Positions 24,419 through 32,555 of a stretch of 41,300 nt of DNA are shown piece after piece. The stretch is from Thermosediminibacteraceae bacterium (GTDB taxonomy: Bacteria > Bacillota > Thermosediminibacteria > Thermosediminibacterales > Thermosediminibacteraceae), in contig JAKKUQ010000013.1 of the NCBI GenBank assembly GCA_021890755.1, forward strand, positions 1-41,300. Direction: 5' to 3'. The translations under genes and the position numbers were made by a program. The notes beneath the pieces were generated by a model, which had not been told where the DNA came from, searched no databases, and worked only from the letters and a program-made list of their open reading frames with translations. The number at the start of each line of letters is the position of its first letter. The first letter of the stretch is position 1.

Positions 24419-24678
24419 ATGGAAGGGAAAGACTTAATAGAAATGTTGGAAAATCATGTTCTAAGTACAATGAGAAAGATTGATGATGTCGGCCTAATGG
24501 TCCTGGAGCTTCCAATAAAGAAATAGAGGAGGTAGCTGGACTTTCCTTGAACTTACCTTATCAGGATGGTTGGCTTACATGGTCAATTTTACATAGTTTA
24601 ATTGAAAAAGGATATGTAGAAGCAATTCCAGTTAAAAGAGGAAAAAGTAAAAGATTGAGATATCGTCTTTTAAAATAA
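24419..24678 (+). pseudogene. Frameshifted small winged-helix protein (about 86 aa if restored)
   Basis: From ATG 24419 the frame reads MEGKDLIEMLENHVLSTMRKI and then stops at 24524-24526 after 35 codons. A different frame, open from about 24490 to the stop at 24676-24678, reads SNKEIEEVAGLSLNLPYQDG and then WSILHSLIEKGYVEAIPVKR, a good winged helix-turn-helix pattern. Adding one base near 24493 (GGCCT to GGCCCT) joins the frames into DVGPNGPGASNKEIEEVAG. So this is a single small DNA-binding protein gene carrying a one-base deletion, or a sequence error. It ends 18 bases before the PLD-helicase gene and may have been its regulator. Confidence 0.7.
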
Positions 24679-24696
24679 TATTGAAGGTGTTCTGAT

Positions 24697-27297
24697 ATGA
24701 GCTATAAAGAGAAAAGGTTCTTAAATAAAATTAAAGAAACGTCAATTGAAGACTTGGAAAGAATATACCGAGAGCTAGAAAGTATATACAGTCGATTACT
24801 GACAAAACAAAACATAAATTTAGAAAAGTGCTTTTGCGGAGGCAATGAAAAATTTCTTTTAGAGTTGAAGAATTCGTTTTCGAAAGCCGTTGAGATAAAT
24901 TTATTAGTATCATTTTTGCTTGAATCAGGGGTAAGATTGATCATTGAGGATTTAGTTGAAGCAAAAAAGAGGAATTGTCCGATCAGAATTGTAACCGGAA
25001 GGTATTTGAATATTACCCAACCTTCAGCCCTTTATTTGATAAAGGATAGATTGGGAGATTATGTGGATTTAAGATTTTTTAAAGATGATAACATTCCTTT
25101 TCATCCGAAAGTATACATATTTGAATATGCTGATGGAAGAGGAGATATTTTCATTGGTTCTTCTAATATTTCAGAGTCTGCCTTGACTTATGGAATAGAA
25201 TGGAATTACAGGATTGAAAAGACCACTAATCCGGCTGATTTCGAAAAATTTAAAGAAGAATTTTTCAAGCTGTATGAATTTTACACTGAAAAGGTAGATG
25301 ACAGGATTTTAAAAGAGTATAGCCGGAGATGGAAAAGACCCAAAGTTTTTATTGATATAGAAAAGCATGCTTTGAGTGATGAGGAGATTCCGAGGGTTGC
25401 AGAAAGCTCTCTTGAATATAAAACATCTTTTGAAACTAAAATTGTTCCTATCTTGCGTCCCAATGATGCTCAGATAGAAGCGCTATACTGGCTAAAAAAG
25501 AGTCGGGAAGAAGGACTTGAAAAAGCTCTTATTGTAGCAGCGACGGGTGTTGGAAAGACTCTTATTGCCGCTTTTGATTCCATGGAATATAAAACGGTCT
25601 TGTTTGTTGCCCACAGGGAGGAAATTTTAAATCAAGCTTTATTATCCTTTAAGACTTTAAGGCCAAATTCTACTATTGGATATTTTAACGGTGATATTAA
25701 GGAGACGAATAAGGATATAATTTTGGCTTCGGTTCAGACCCTGGGAAAAGAGGAATATCTAAATGCTAATTATTTTGCACCTGATTATTTTGAATATATA
25801 GTAATTGATGAATTTCACCATGCAGTCGCAAAAAGCTACAGGAACATTATAAACTATTTTAAACCGAAATTTCTGTTGGGGCTTACCGCTACTCCAGAAA
25901 GGTTGGATAACAGGGATGTTTTTGAACTTTGCGATTATAATGTGGTATTTGAGCTCAGGCTTAAAGATGCAATAAACAAGGGTTATTTAGTTCCTTTCTA
26001 TTACTATGGCATATACGATGACACAGATTATTCGGTTATTCCCGAAGTCAACGGTAAATACAAAGAAGAAGAACTTGAAAAAGCTTTAATGATTCACAAA
26101 AGAGCAGAATTAGTACTAAAAAACTATTTAAAATTCAATAAGCAAAGGACGCTGGCATTTTGTGCATCTAGAAACCATGCAGAATATATGGCAGAATATT
26201 TTAATCAAAAAGGAATTAAATGCTGTGCTGTTTATAGCGGTGAGCAGGGCAAAAATGCGATGGAAAGGGATGAAGCGATCAGAAAACTTAAAAGTGGTGA
26301 GATAAAGGTAATTTTTACCGTCGATATGTTCAATGAAGGTGTAGACATCCCGGAAGTAGATATGGTTATGTTTTTAAGGCCGACAGAATCGCCAACCGTC
26401 TTTTTGCAGCAATTGGGAAGGGGCTTGAGGAAGGCTAAAGATAAAGATTATTTAACAGTATTGGACTTTGTTGGTAACTATAAAAGGGCATTTATAATTC
26501 CCTTTCTTTTGAGCGGCAGGGATTATGATGTAGAAGCAATTAAAAAGGAAAAATTTACTATAAATGATTTTGATTTTCCAGATGGCTGTGTCATCGACTT
26601 TGATTTCAGGTTGATAGATATTTTTAGAAAACAGGCGGAAAGCCTTAAAAATATAAAAACCCTGGTTTACGAAGAATTTTTAAGAATAAAAAAGAGGCTT
26701 GGAAAACGTCCGAGCCGTGTTGAATTCTTTAAATACATTGATGAAAGTATATATAAAGGCATAAAGAGATTCTCCGATCCCTTAATAAATGCATTTAAAG
26801 ATTATTTGTCCTTTTTAAAAGAAAATAAAGAATTAGAACCTGGTGAGGCTGTTTTATGTAACACAATTGCTCACGAGTTTATAAGTTTTGTTGAAAATAC
26901 AAGGATGACAAAGGTCTACAAAATGCCGCTATTGCTTGCTTTTTATAACAACGGCAATATGAAATTGAAATTGACTCCGGATGACATTTACATGGCTTTC
27001 AGTGAATTTTTTTCCAATCCCTCGAATGCCATTGATTTAGAAATTCACAAGACAAGATGCGACTTTAAAAACTGGGGGAAGGAAGATTATATTAAATTAT
27101 CGCGAGAAAACCCAGAAAAATATTTGATACAGACAAATCCCGAATTTTTTTACAGGGATGGAGATTGTTTTTGTTTAAGTGAAGAATTGGCACCGTTTAT
27201 TACCAATAAATATTTTCTAATGCATTTTAAGGATGCTATAGATTATCGTATAAAAAGCTACTACAAAGAGAGGTATGAGAAATGGACCAAACAATAA
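24697..27297 (+). CDS. PLD-nuclease / SF2 helicase fusion protein (866 aa)
   Basis: Large defence-type enzyme. Residues about 40-200 form a phospholipase D-like nuclease domain with His136-Pro-Lys138 and Gly154-Ser-Ser-Asn157, the HxK...GSxxN pattern of this superfamily. Residues about 245-620 form an SF2 helicase: Walker A ATGVGKT (Lys287), DEFH box at 371-374, GLTATPERLD, and a C-terminal helicase lobe with FNEGVDIPEVD and QQLGRGLRKA. The last 240 residues are an alpha-helical domain I do not recognise. Such fusions (COG3886 plus COG1061) cleave or unwind foreign DNA in many defence islands. ATG start behind GAAGGTG. The final 16 bases overlap the next gene, implying co-translation. DNA is clearly richer in A+T than the flagellar genes upstream. 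Confidence 0.88.
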   Translation: MSYKEKRFLNKIKETSIEDLERIYRELESIYSRLLTKQNINLEKCFCGGNEKFLLELKNSFSKAVEINLLVSFLLESGVRLIIEDLVEAKKRNCPIRIVTGRYLNITQPSALYLIKDRLGDYVDLRFFKDDNIPFHPKVYIFEYADGRGDIFIGSSNISESALTYGIEWNYRIEKTTNPADFEKFKEEFFKLYEFYTEKVDDRILKEYSRRWKRPKVFIDIEKHALSDEEIPRVAESSLEYKTSFETKIVPILRPNDAQIEALYWLKKSREEGLEKALIVAATGVGKTLIAAFDSMEYKTVLFVAHREEILNQALLSFKTLRPNSTIGYFNGDIKETNKDIILASVQTLGKEEYLNANYFAPDYFEYIVIDEFHHAVAKSYRNIINYFKPKFLLGLTATPERLDNRDVFELCDYNVVFELRLKDAINKGYLVPFYYYGIYDDTDYSVIPEVNGKYKEEELEKALMIHKRAELVLKNYLKFNKQRTLAFCASRNHAEYMAEYFNQKGIKCCAVYSGEQGKNAMERDEAIRKLKSGEIKVIFTVDMFNEGVDIPEVDMVMFLRPTESPTVFLQQLGRGLRKAKDKDYLTVLDFVGNYKRAFIIPFLLSGRDYDVEAIKKEKFTINDFDFPDGCVIDFDFRLIDIFRKQAESLKNIKTLVYEEFLRIKKRLGKRPSRVEFFKYIDESIYKGIKRFSDPLINAFKDYLSFLKENKELEPGEAVLCNTIAHEFISFVENTRMTKVYKMPLLLAFYNNGNMKLKLTPDDIYMAFSEFFSNPSNAIDLEIHKTRCDFKNWGKEDYIKLSRENPEKYLIQTNPEFFYRDGDCFCLSEELAPFITNKYFLMHFKDAIDYRIKSYYKERYEKWTKQ

Positions 27298-27869
27298 AAT
27301 ATTACGATGAAAATGCCTTAGCTTTTTTTGAAAGCACCAAAGATGCGGATATGAAGGGGATTTATGAGCTTTTTTTGAAATATTTACCTCCACGGGCCAA
27401 AATCCTTGATTTAGGTTGCGGATCGGGGAGAGACACAAAATATTTTTTGCAAGCGGGTTATGATGTGGTTGCTGTAGACGGTTCGATTGAAATGGTAAAG
27501 CTTTCAACAGAGTTTACGGGAAGGCAAACCCTTCATTTGACATTTGATGAGCTAAATTTTAATGAAGAATTTGAAGGGGTATGGGCGTGCGCTTCACTAT
27601 TGCATGTGCCGAGAACCAGGATAGATTCTATATTTGAAAAGATTTATTTAGCACTGAAAAAAGGTGGTGTTTTTTATTCTTCATATAAATATGGAAACAA
27701 AGAAGAAATTAAAAATGGGCGGTTTTTCAATAATTACGATGAACTTTCATTCAATGAACTTTTAAAAAATCACCCTTATTTTGCCCTCCTGGAAATGAAA
27801 GTGACATACGACGTAAGAAAAGGAAGGGAAAACGAAAAATGGTTAAATGTGATTTTGAAGAAATTATAA
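27282..27869 (+). CDS. Class I SAM-dependent methyltransferase (195 aa)
   Basis: Small Rossmann-fold methyltransferase with motif I AKILDLGCGSGRDTKYFLQAG (residues about 39-59), the acidic post-I VVAVDGSIEMVKLS and a WACASLLHVPR motif IV region, followed by a C-terminal NEKWLNVILKK strand. This is the TehB/UbiE-like group that acts on small molecules; it has no DNA target-recognition domain and no DPPY or SPPY motif. It overlaps the helicase gene by 16 bases and follows GAGAGG, so the two are translated together. Its role beside a defence helicase is unknown; modification of a small molecule, nucleotide or protein are all possible. Confidence 0.88.
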   Translation: MDQTIKYYDENALAFFESTKDADMKGIYELFLKYLPPRAKILDLGCGSGRDTKYFLQAGYDVVAVDGSIEMVKLSTEFTGRQTLHLTFDELNFNEEFEGVWACASLLHVPRTRIDSIFEKIYLALKKGGVFYSSYKYGNKEEIKNGRFFNNYDELSFNELLKNHPYFALLEMKVTYDVRKGRENEKWLNVILKKL

Positions 27870-28009
27870 AGCCGCATCGAAGAATTTTTTTATTGTTTTG
27901 AGCAAATCTTAGTGTCTCCAGAGGGTCATCTAATTCTTGATGAAGGAAATTTTCGAAAAATGTAGAATCTTAAATTGAATGGTCTTCATTACGGGAGGAT
28001 TTTACAATA

Positions 28010-29152
28010 ATGCTTGATACATATAACTTGCAAAGGTTAAAAGAGTCTATAAAAAGACGCATGGAAAATGATATGATTTTGCTAAATACATTAAGGAATG
28101 AAATTCGCGTTTTAAAAGGAAAGGTCCGAAGAATTGTTCCGAGAAATACAACGTCTTTTTCTCTCGTCGGGACGGATGGTGGAAATAACAAATTAAGGTT
28201 TGATCCTTTTCTTGTAAATGTAATTAGAGTCGTTGATTCTAGCAATAATGAATACTATATGGATGTCATTACTCCGACAACAAGGGTCGAGGAAATTAAC
28301 CGGAGAATATTTCAAGGTAAGGAAAGTAAGCTTGATTCGCTGAAAAAGATGATGGAATACCTTGGCGTTGACGATATCACAAAACTTACTCCCATGATAA
28401 GGTATAATCCTCCCAATAAACCCGTTAATCCTAGCTGGGTGCAGGTTTATAGAGAATTGGTTGAATGGGCTACTCTTCTTTCGATTGTGAGGGATAAAGA
28501 TTTCGGTACTGATACCCTGATTATTTTTGATGGATTGCTCAGGAGTAAAGTTTTTGCAGGTGATTTGTTTGTTAAATATAGAGAAGGATTGGAAGAGGGC
28601 ATACGAAGGCAGTATGAAAACAATCGAAGGAGAATTTATATTGTAGGGATTGCTAAGCACAGTAAAGTAATTGATAGGTATCGCCTTGCAATGTATATTG
28701 AAAACATTATGACCGGAAATTATCCCTGCTATGTTGAGATTCCAAGAGACATAGAAGAAAAGGCTTATGTTTGGTCGGAATACGCTAGAGGAGACGACGT
28801 TGTTCAAGAAGGTAGAGAAATTAATAAATTTGTAGCCGGAAAAATGTTCTTTGTAAAGTTTGGTTCTGGTAAATACGATCCGATATGGGCGGTTGATATC
28901 TTATTAAGTCAGGTAGAGGATGCACCTCAAATTATGGGATATTTGTTAGCTGACGCTATTAACGGCTTTCCTATTCCTTTTTATCCTTTGAGTTTACAAA
29001 AGGCGCATGAAAACGCTGCGCTAGTAGCTTTTGATATGGAGATCATTCAAGAAGAGATATTAAACTCTTTGAGGGAAGTTTTGGGAAGGGACGCGGACAA
29101 AGTTGATACTTTTAGACTTATGGATTTAGATCCGTCGATTAATAGATATTGA
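28010..29152 (+). CDS. nurA: NurA-domain nuclease (380 aa)
   Basis: NurA-family nuclease, a 5'-3' exonuclease and endonuclease that acts with the HerA translocase on DNA ends. Active-site features can be placed: Asp56 in VGTDGGNNK, Asp174 in IIFDGLLRSK and the C-terminal pair Tyr325 and His333 in FYPLSLQKAHENAA, spaced much as the Tyr/His pair of archaeal NurA. An N-terminal helical segment (residues about 1-45) precedes the domain. herA starts 13 bases downstream, confirming the functional pair. ATG start behind GGGAGG, 11 bases away. A 140-base gap separates it from the methyltransferase gene, with no clear signal. Confidence 0.9.
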   Translation: MLDTYNLQRLKESIKRRMENDMILLNTLRNEIRVLKGKVRRIVPRNTTSFSLVGTDGGNNKLRFDPFLVNVIRVVDSSNNEYYMDVITPTTRVEEINRRIFQGKESKLDSLKKMMEYLGVDDITKLTPMIRYNPPNKPVNPSWVQVYRELVEWATLLSIVRDKDFGTDTLIIFDGLLRSKVFAGDLFVKYREGLEEGIRRQYENNRRRIYIVGIAKHSKVIDRYRLAMYIENIMTGNYPCYVEIPRDIEEKAYVWSEYARGDDVVQEGREINKFVAGKMFFVKFGSGKYDPIWAVDILLSQVEDAPQIMGYLLADAINGFPIPFYPLSLQKAHENAALVAFDMEIIQEEILNSLREVLGRDADKVDTFRLMDLDPSINRY

Positions 29153-29165
29153 GGGGACGAGTGCA

Positions 29166-31253
29166 ATGCCAGTTGACAGTCTTTTTCCAAGGGACAAAAT
29201 TGTAGGTATTTTTAGAGGATTCAGCGAGGGTGGTTTGGAGTTCCATGCAGATCTAGTTTTACCTTATAAAAGGGACCTGCACAATATACCTATGCATGGA
29301 CAATTTTTGCTTGTACAGCTTGAGTCACCTGAAGAGGCGGTTTTAGGGCGCATAACTTCGGTTTCTTCAGAAGGTAAACTAACTTCCAGCGTTGGAGAGG
29401 ATTACAACCTCAGAGCATTAAGGGAAAATCGAGTTATCCCCGAAGACTTGAGGGAGCAATATTTAAAATACAGAATAAATATACGCGTCCTGGGGAGTTT
29501 AAGGTTATCGGATGGCAAAATTGTTTTTGTACCTTCACACAGAAGAATTCCCCATGTTGGAAGTCCTGTAGCTTTTCCTTCGGATGAAGTGCTGCAGGAA
29601 ATAGCAGGACATAATGAAAGAGGAGCAGAACTCGGCTTTTTTGCCCTGGGCGAATACATATATGCAGGAGATGATACAAAATTCAAAGGCAAAAAAGAAG
29701 AATGGATGCAGATTAAGAGTCCGGAGATTACGGTCAAATTCCCGGTGAAAAATTTGGTATCCCGCAGGTCGTTTATTTTTGCTCGCGCAGGTTTTGGAAA
29801 GTCAAATCTCAACAAGCTCTTATTCAGTAGATTATATAAAGAAACACCCTTTGTTGAAAAAAGAGGAGGAAAGAAGGTACCAGTAGGAACTATCATATTT
29901 GACCGTGATGGAGAGTATTTCTGGCCCGATGATAAGGGGCGACCAGGGCTTTGCGATGTGCCGGAGTTAAAGGACAATATTGTGGTATTCACTTCTAGGG
30001 AAGCTCCGAGCAAGTTTTATGGTTCGTTTGTGGCAGGAGGAATCCGCCTTGACATAAGAAGGTTTAGGCCTGCTGATATCGTATCAATTGCGTTATCTCA
30101 AGAAAAACAAGATCAGCAGAATGTGAGAAAGATAAAAGGTTTGAATCAGGCTAAATGGGAAAGGCTTGTGGATCTTATTTATAAACAAAAAAATGAAGCT
30201 GATTTAGATGAGATAAAATCGATTTTAAGTCTTGAAGATAGTCAAGATGCAGAGGCACTTGCTGCGAGGGCGAATATGACAACAATCGTAAGCACCCTCC
30301 ACGATCCCAACAGTCAGTTTATTGATATGCTGCTCATGGCTTTGGCAGATGGCAAGCTGTGTATTGTTGATATTTCTCAGCTAAAAGGTGAACAGGCATT
30401 GATTTTGAGCGGTATCATACTCAGGAAGATTTTTGATAGAAATCAGGAAGAGTTTACAGCCGCTGATTCGCAAACGATACCTACAATAGCCGTAATCGAA
30501 GAGGCCCAATCGGTTCTTGTGCCCGGAGTGTCCGCTAGCGAACCTTACATTACGTGGGTAAAAGAAGGTCGAAAATATGATCTAGGAGTTCTCCTTATAA
30601 CCCAACAACCGGGCAGCATTCCATCCGAAATACTGAGTCAAGGGGATAACTGGTTTATTTTTCACTTGCTCTCCGCTGTGGACCTTCAAAACCTTAAGAA
30701 GGCTAATGCTCACTTCAGTGACGATATATTGAGCACTCTATTAAATGAGCCAATTGTGGGGCACTGTGTTTTTTGGAGTTCTGTGAGTGGAAAACCTTAT
30801 CCTATATCCTTACGGGTGATGTCTTTCGAATCCGAAGTAAAAACCATTGACAGTACTTACAGCATGGAAGAAATTGAGACTTACGCTCAGCACCTTAAAA
30901 GAAAGTTTGAAGAAGCAGTTAAGAAAAATATGGACTTCAGTACTAATACTGAGTTCGATGGCAAAGATGGAGAAACGATTGATTATTTGGAAGCGATTCG
31001 GAGAAATGTTATTAATAAACTGAAATCAAATCCTAATTTTATCAGTAGCGTCAAAAAAGGTATAGCTTGGAGGGGAATAATGGCAGAAATAGAGAAACTG
31101 CTTCCGGAAACTATTGAAAATAAAAGCGATTTTGCTTACAACATGGTAAAAAGATGTCTTGATGAAATATTTGGTGAAGAGAAATACGGGTGGGAGACAT
31201 ATAAAAATGACAAAGGTACTACTTTTGTGAGAGCATTAGGGGAGAATAGGTGA
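29166..31253 (+). CDS. herA: HerA-like DNA translocase ATPase (695 aa)
   Basis: Hexameric FtsK/HerA-superfamily ATPase that pumps DNA and drives the NurA nuclease. A beta-rich HAS-barrel-like N-terminal domain (residues about 5-170) precedes the ATPase core. Walker A is AxAGFGKS with Gly209 and Lys212, Walker B and catalytic Glu are in TIAVIEEAQSVL, and the arginine-finger region LLITQQPGSIPSEILSQGDN follows. The C-terminal 150 residues are helical and specific to this subgroup. In bacteria HerA-NurA pairs are mostly found in defence islands. ATG start behind GAGGGGACGAG. The stop overlaps the first bases of the following DNA methylase gene. Confidence 0.9.
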   Translation: MPVDSLFPRDKIVGIFRGFSEGGLEFHADLVLPYKRDLHNIPMHGQFLLVQLESPEEAVLGRITSVSSEGKLTSSVGEDYNLRALRENRVIPEDLREQYLKYRINIRVLGSLRLSDGKIVFVPSHRRIPHVGSPVAFPSDEVLQEIAGHNERGAELGFFALGEYIYAGDDTKFKGKKEEWMQIKSPEITVKFPVKNLVSRRSFIFARAGFGKSNLNKLLFSRLYKETPFVEKRGGKKVPVGTIIFDRDGEYFWPDDKGRPGLCDVPELKDNIVVFTSREAPSKFYGSFVAGGIRLDIRRFRPADIVSIALSQEKQDQQNVRKIKGLNQAKWERLVDLIYKQKNEADLDEIKSILSLEDSQDAEALAARANMTTIVSTLHDPNSQFIDMLLMALADGKLCIVDISQLKGEQALILSGIILRKIFDRNQEEFTAADSQTIPTIAVIEEAQSVLVPGVSASEPYITWVKEGRKYDLGVLLITQQPGSIPSEILSQGDNWFIFHLLSAVDLQNLKKANAHFSDDILSTLLNEPIVGHCVFWSSVSGKPYPISLRVMSFESEVKTIDSTYSMEEIETYAQHLKRKFEEAVKKNMDFSTNTEFDGKDGETIDYLEAIRRNVINKLKSNPNFISSVKKGIAWRGIMAEIEKLLPETIENKSDFAYNMVKRCLDEIFGEEKYGWETYKNDKGTTFVRALGENR

Positions 31254-32374
31254 TACGATTGATGAGCTTTAATCTTAATGCAATATGCCCTTATTTTACC
31301 ATGTTCCCTTTGGATTTTCCGATGAGTGTTCTTGAAACTTACTATAATAAAATTCAAAATCATTGGGTGTTGGATCCCTTTTGCGGGAGGGGGACGACTA
31401 ATTTTGCTGCAAGGATCTACGGTCTTCCTTCAATAGGAATTGACAGTAGCCCGGTCGCAGTAGCCCTGACGAAAGCAAAGATAATAAATGTAAGAGTGAA
31501 CCAAATACTACAGGTTGCAGAAAAAATATTATCGCAACAGGAAGTTTCGAATATTCCCAAAGGAGAATTTTGGGAATACGCTTACGATCAGGAAGTGCTA
31601 GTAAACATTTGCAAGATACGAGAAGCACTGCTGAAAAATTGTGATTCTGCTGCACGAATTGCTTTGCGGGCTATAATGCTCGGAGCTTTACACGGGCCTA
31701 TGTATAACACCAGTCCATCGTATTTTTCTAATCAGTGTCCGCGAACTTATGCACCGAAGCCGGCTTATGCAGTCAGGTTTTGGAAAGAAAGAAAACTGAT
31801 GCCTCCTAAAGTTGATGTTATGAGTATAATAAAAAAAAGGGCGGAAAGGTATTATGGGCAGGATTTACCAAAAGGCTATGGATTTGTTATAAGAGGAGAT
31901 AGTACGTCTGATAAAACTTTTACAAGGTTGAAAAAATTTTTAGATAAAAGTAACGCAAAAGTATCGATTATCATTACATCACCGCCTTATTATGGAATGA
32001 AGACATATATTGCTGACCAGTGGTTAAGGAATTGGTTTTTAGGGGGCCCAGAAACTGTAGATTATTCGACCGAAGGTCAGATCAGTCATTCAAGCAAAGA
32101 AATATTTATAAACGAGTTGAGGAAGGTTTGGAATAATGTAGCCGAAGTTAGCATCAAAGGGGCTATTCTTGCTGTCAGATTTGGTGGGATTAACGAGAGG
32201 AAAGTCGATCCTGAAGAATTGATAAAAGAATCACTGAAAGAAACAGCGTGGGAAATTATGGAGGTAAAATCGGCAGGTTTTCCTAAAAAAGGCCGAAGGC
32301 AAGCTGATACTTTTTCGAAATCAAAAAAGGAAATGATCGAAGAAGTTGATATCATTGCTTTTAAGCGATCTTAA
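31250..32374 (+). CDS. DNA methyltransferase, SPPY type (374 aa)
   Basis: Probable N4-cytosine or N6-adenine DNA methylase. The SAM-binding motif I DPFCGRGTT starts at Asp42, followed by IGIDSSPVAVALTKAK. The catalytic motif IV is TSPPYYGMK at about residues 243-251. Motif I precedes motif IV, an order seen in some site-specific methylases of archaea and thermophiles. Between them (about 80-190) is a helical segment with a conserved-looking NQCPRTYAPKP, a candidate recognition element. The first possible start, GTG 31250, overlaps the herA stop by four bases; ATG 31262 is an alternative. As last gene of the nurA-herA operon it may mark self DNA. Two terminators follow. Confidence 0.87.
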   Translation: MIRLMSFNLNAICPYFTMFPLDFPMSVLETYYNKIQNHWVLDPFCGRGTTNFAARIYGLPSIGIDSSPVAVALTKAKIINVRVNQILQVAEKILSQQEVSNIPKGEFWEYAYDQEVLVNICKIREALLKNCDSAARIALRAIMLGALHGPMYNTSPSYFSNQCPRTYAPKPAYAVRFWKERKLMPPKVDVMSIIKKRAERYYGQDLPKGYGFVIRGDSTSDKTFTRLKKFLDKSNAKVSIIITSPPYYGMKTYIADQWLRNWFLGGPETVDYSTEGQISHSSKEIFINELRKVWNNVAEVSIKGAILAVRFGGINERKVDPEELIKESLKETAWEIMEVKSAGFPKKGRRQADTFSKSKKEMIEEVDIIAFKRS

Positions 32375-32383
32375 TAAACATCT

Positions 32384-32405
32384 AGAGGCCGTGCCTCTTT
32401 GTTTT
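32384..32405 (+). terminator. First of two tandem terminators after the methylase
   Basis: AGAGGC (32384-32389) and GCCTCT (32393-32398) form a six-pair stem with a three-base loop, followed by TTGTTTTT. Confidence 0.75.
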
Positions 32406-32409
32406 TGTT

Positions 32410-32436
32410 GCCGGAGAATTTTCTTTCGGCTTTTTT
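32410..32436 (+). terminator. Second tandem terminator
   Basis: GCCGGAG (32410-32416) pairs with TTTCGGC (32424-32430), with G-T wobbles, and is followed by six Ts. With the hairpin just before, it insulates the NurA-HerA operon from the Mod/Res pair. Confidence 0.7.
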
Positions 32437-32555
32437 GTTTTAAAATCTGTTTCCGAGGGGAGGAAAGCCTCAAAAAATATAGAAATTATAAACTTAGTAG
32501 GGAGGATTTGTTCTTGGGATGCGTTAATTAAAGTGCATAGGAGGAGTATTAGGCA

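Noticed and set aside
32346-32531. Small gene between the DNA methylase and Mod
   Set aside because: The open frame overlaps the methylase end and runs through two terminator hairpins; its composition is that of the U-rich non-coding stretch.
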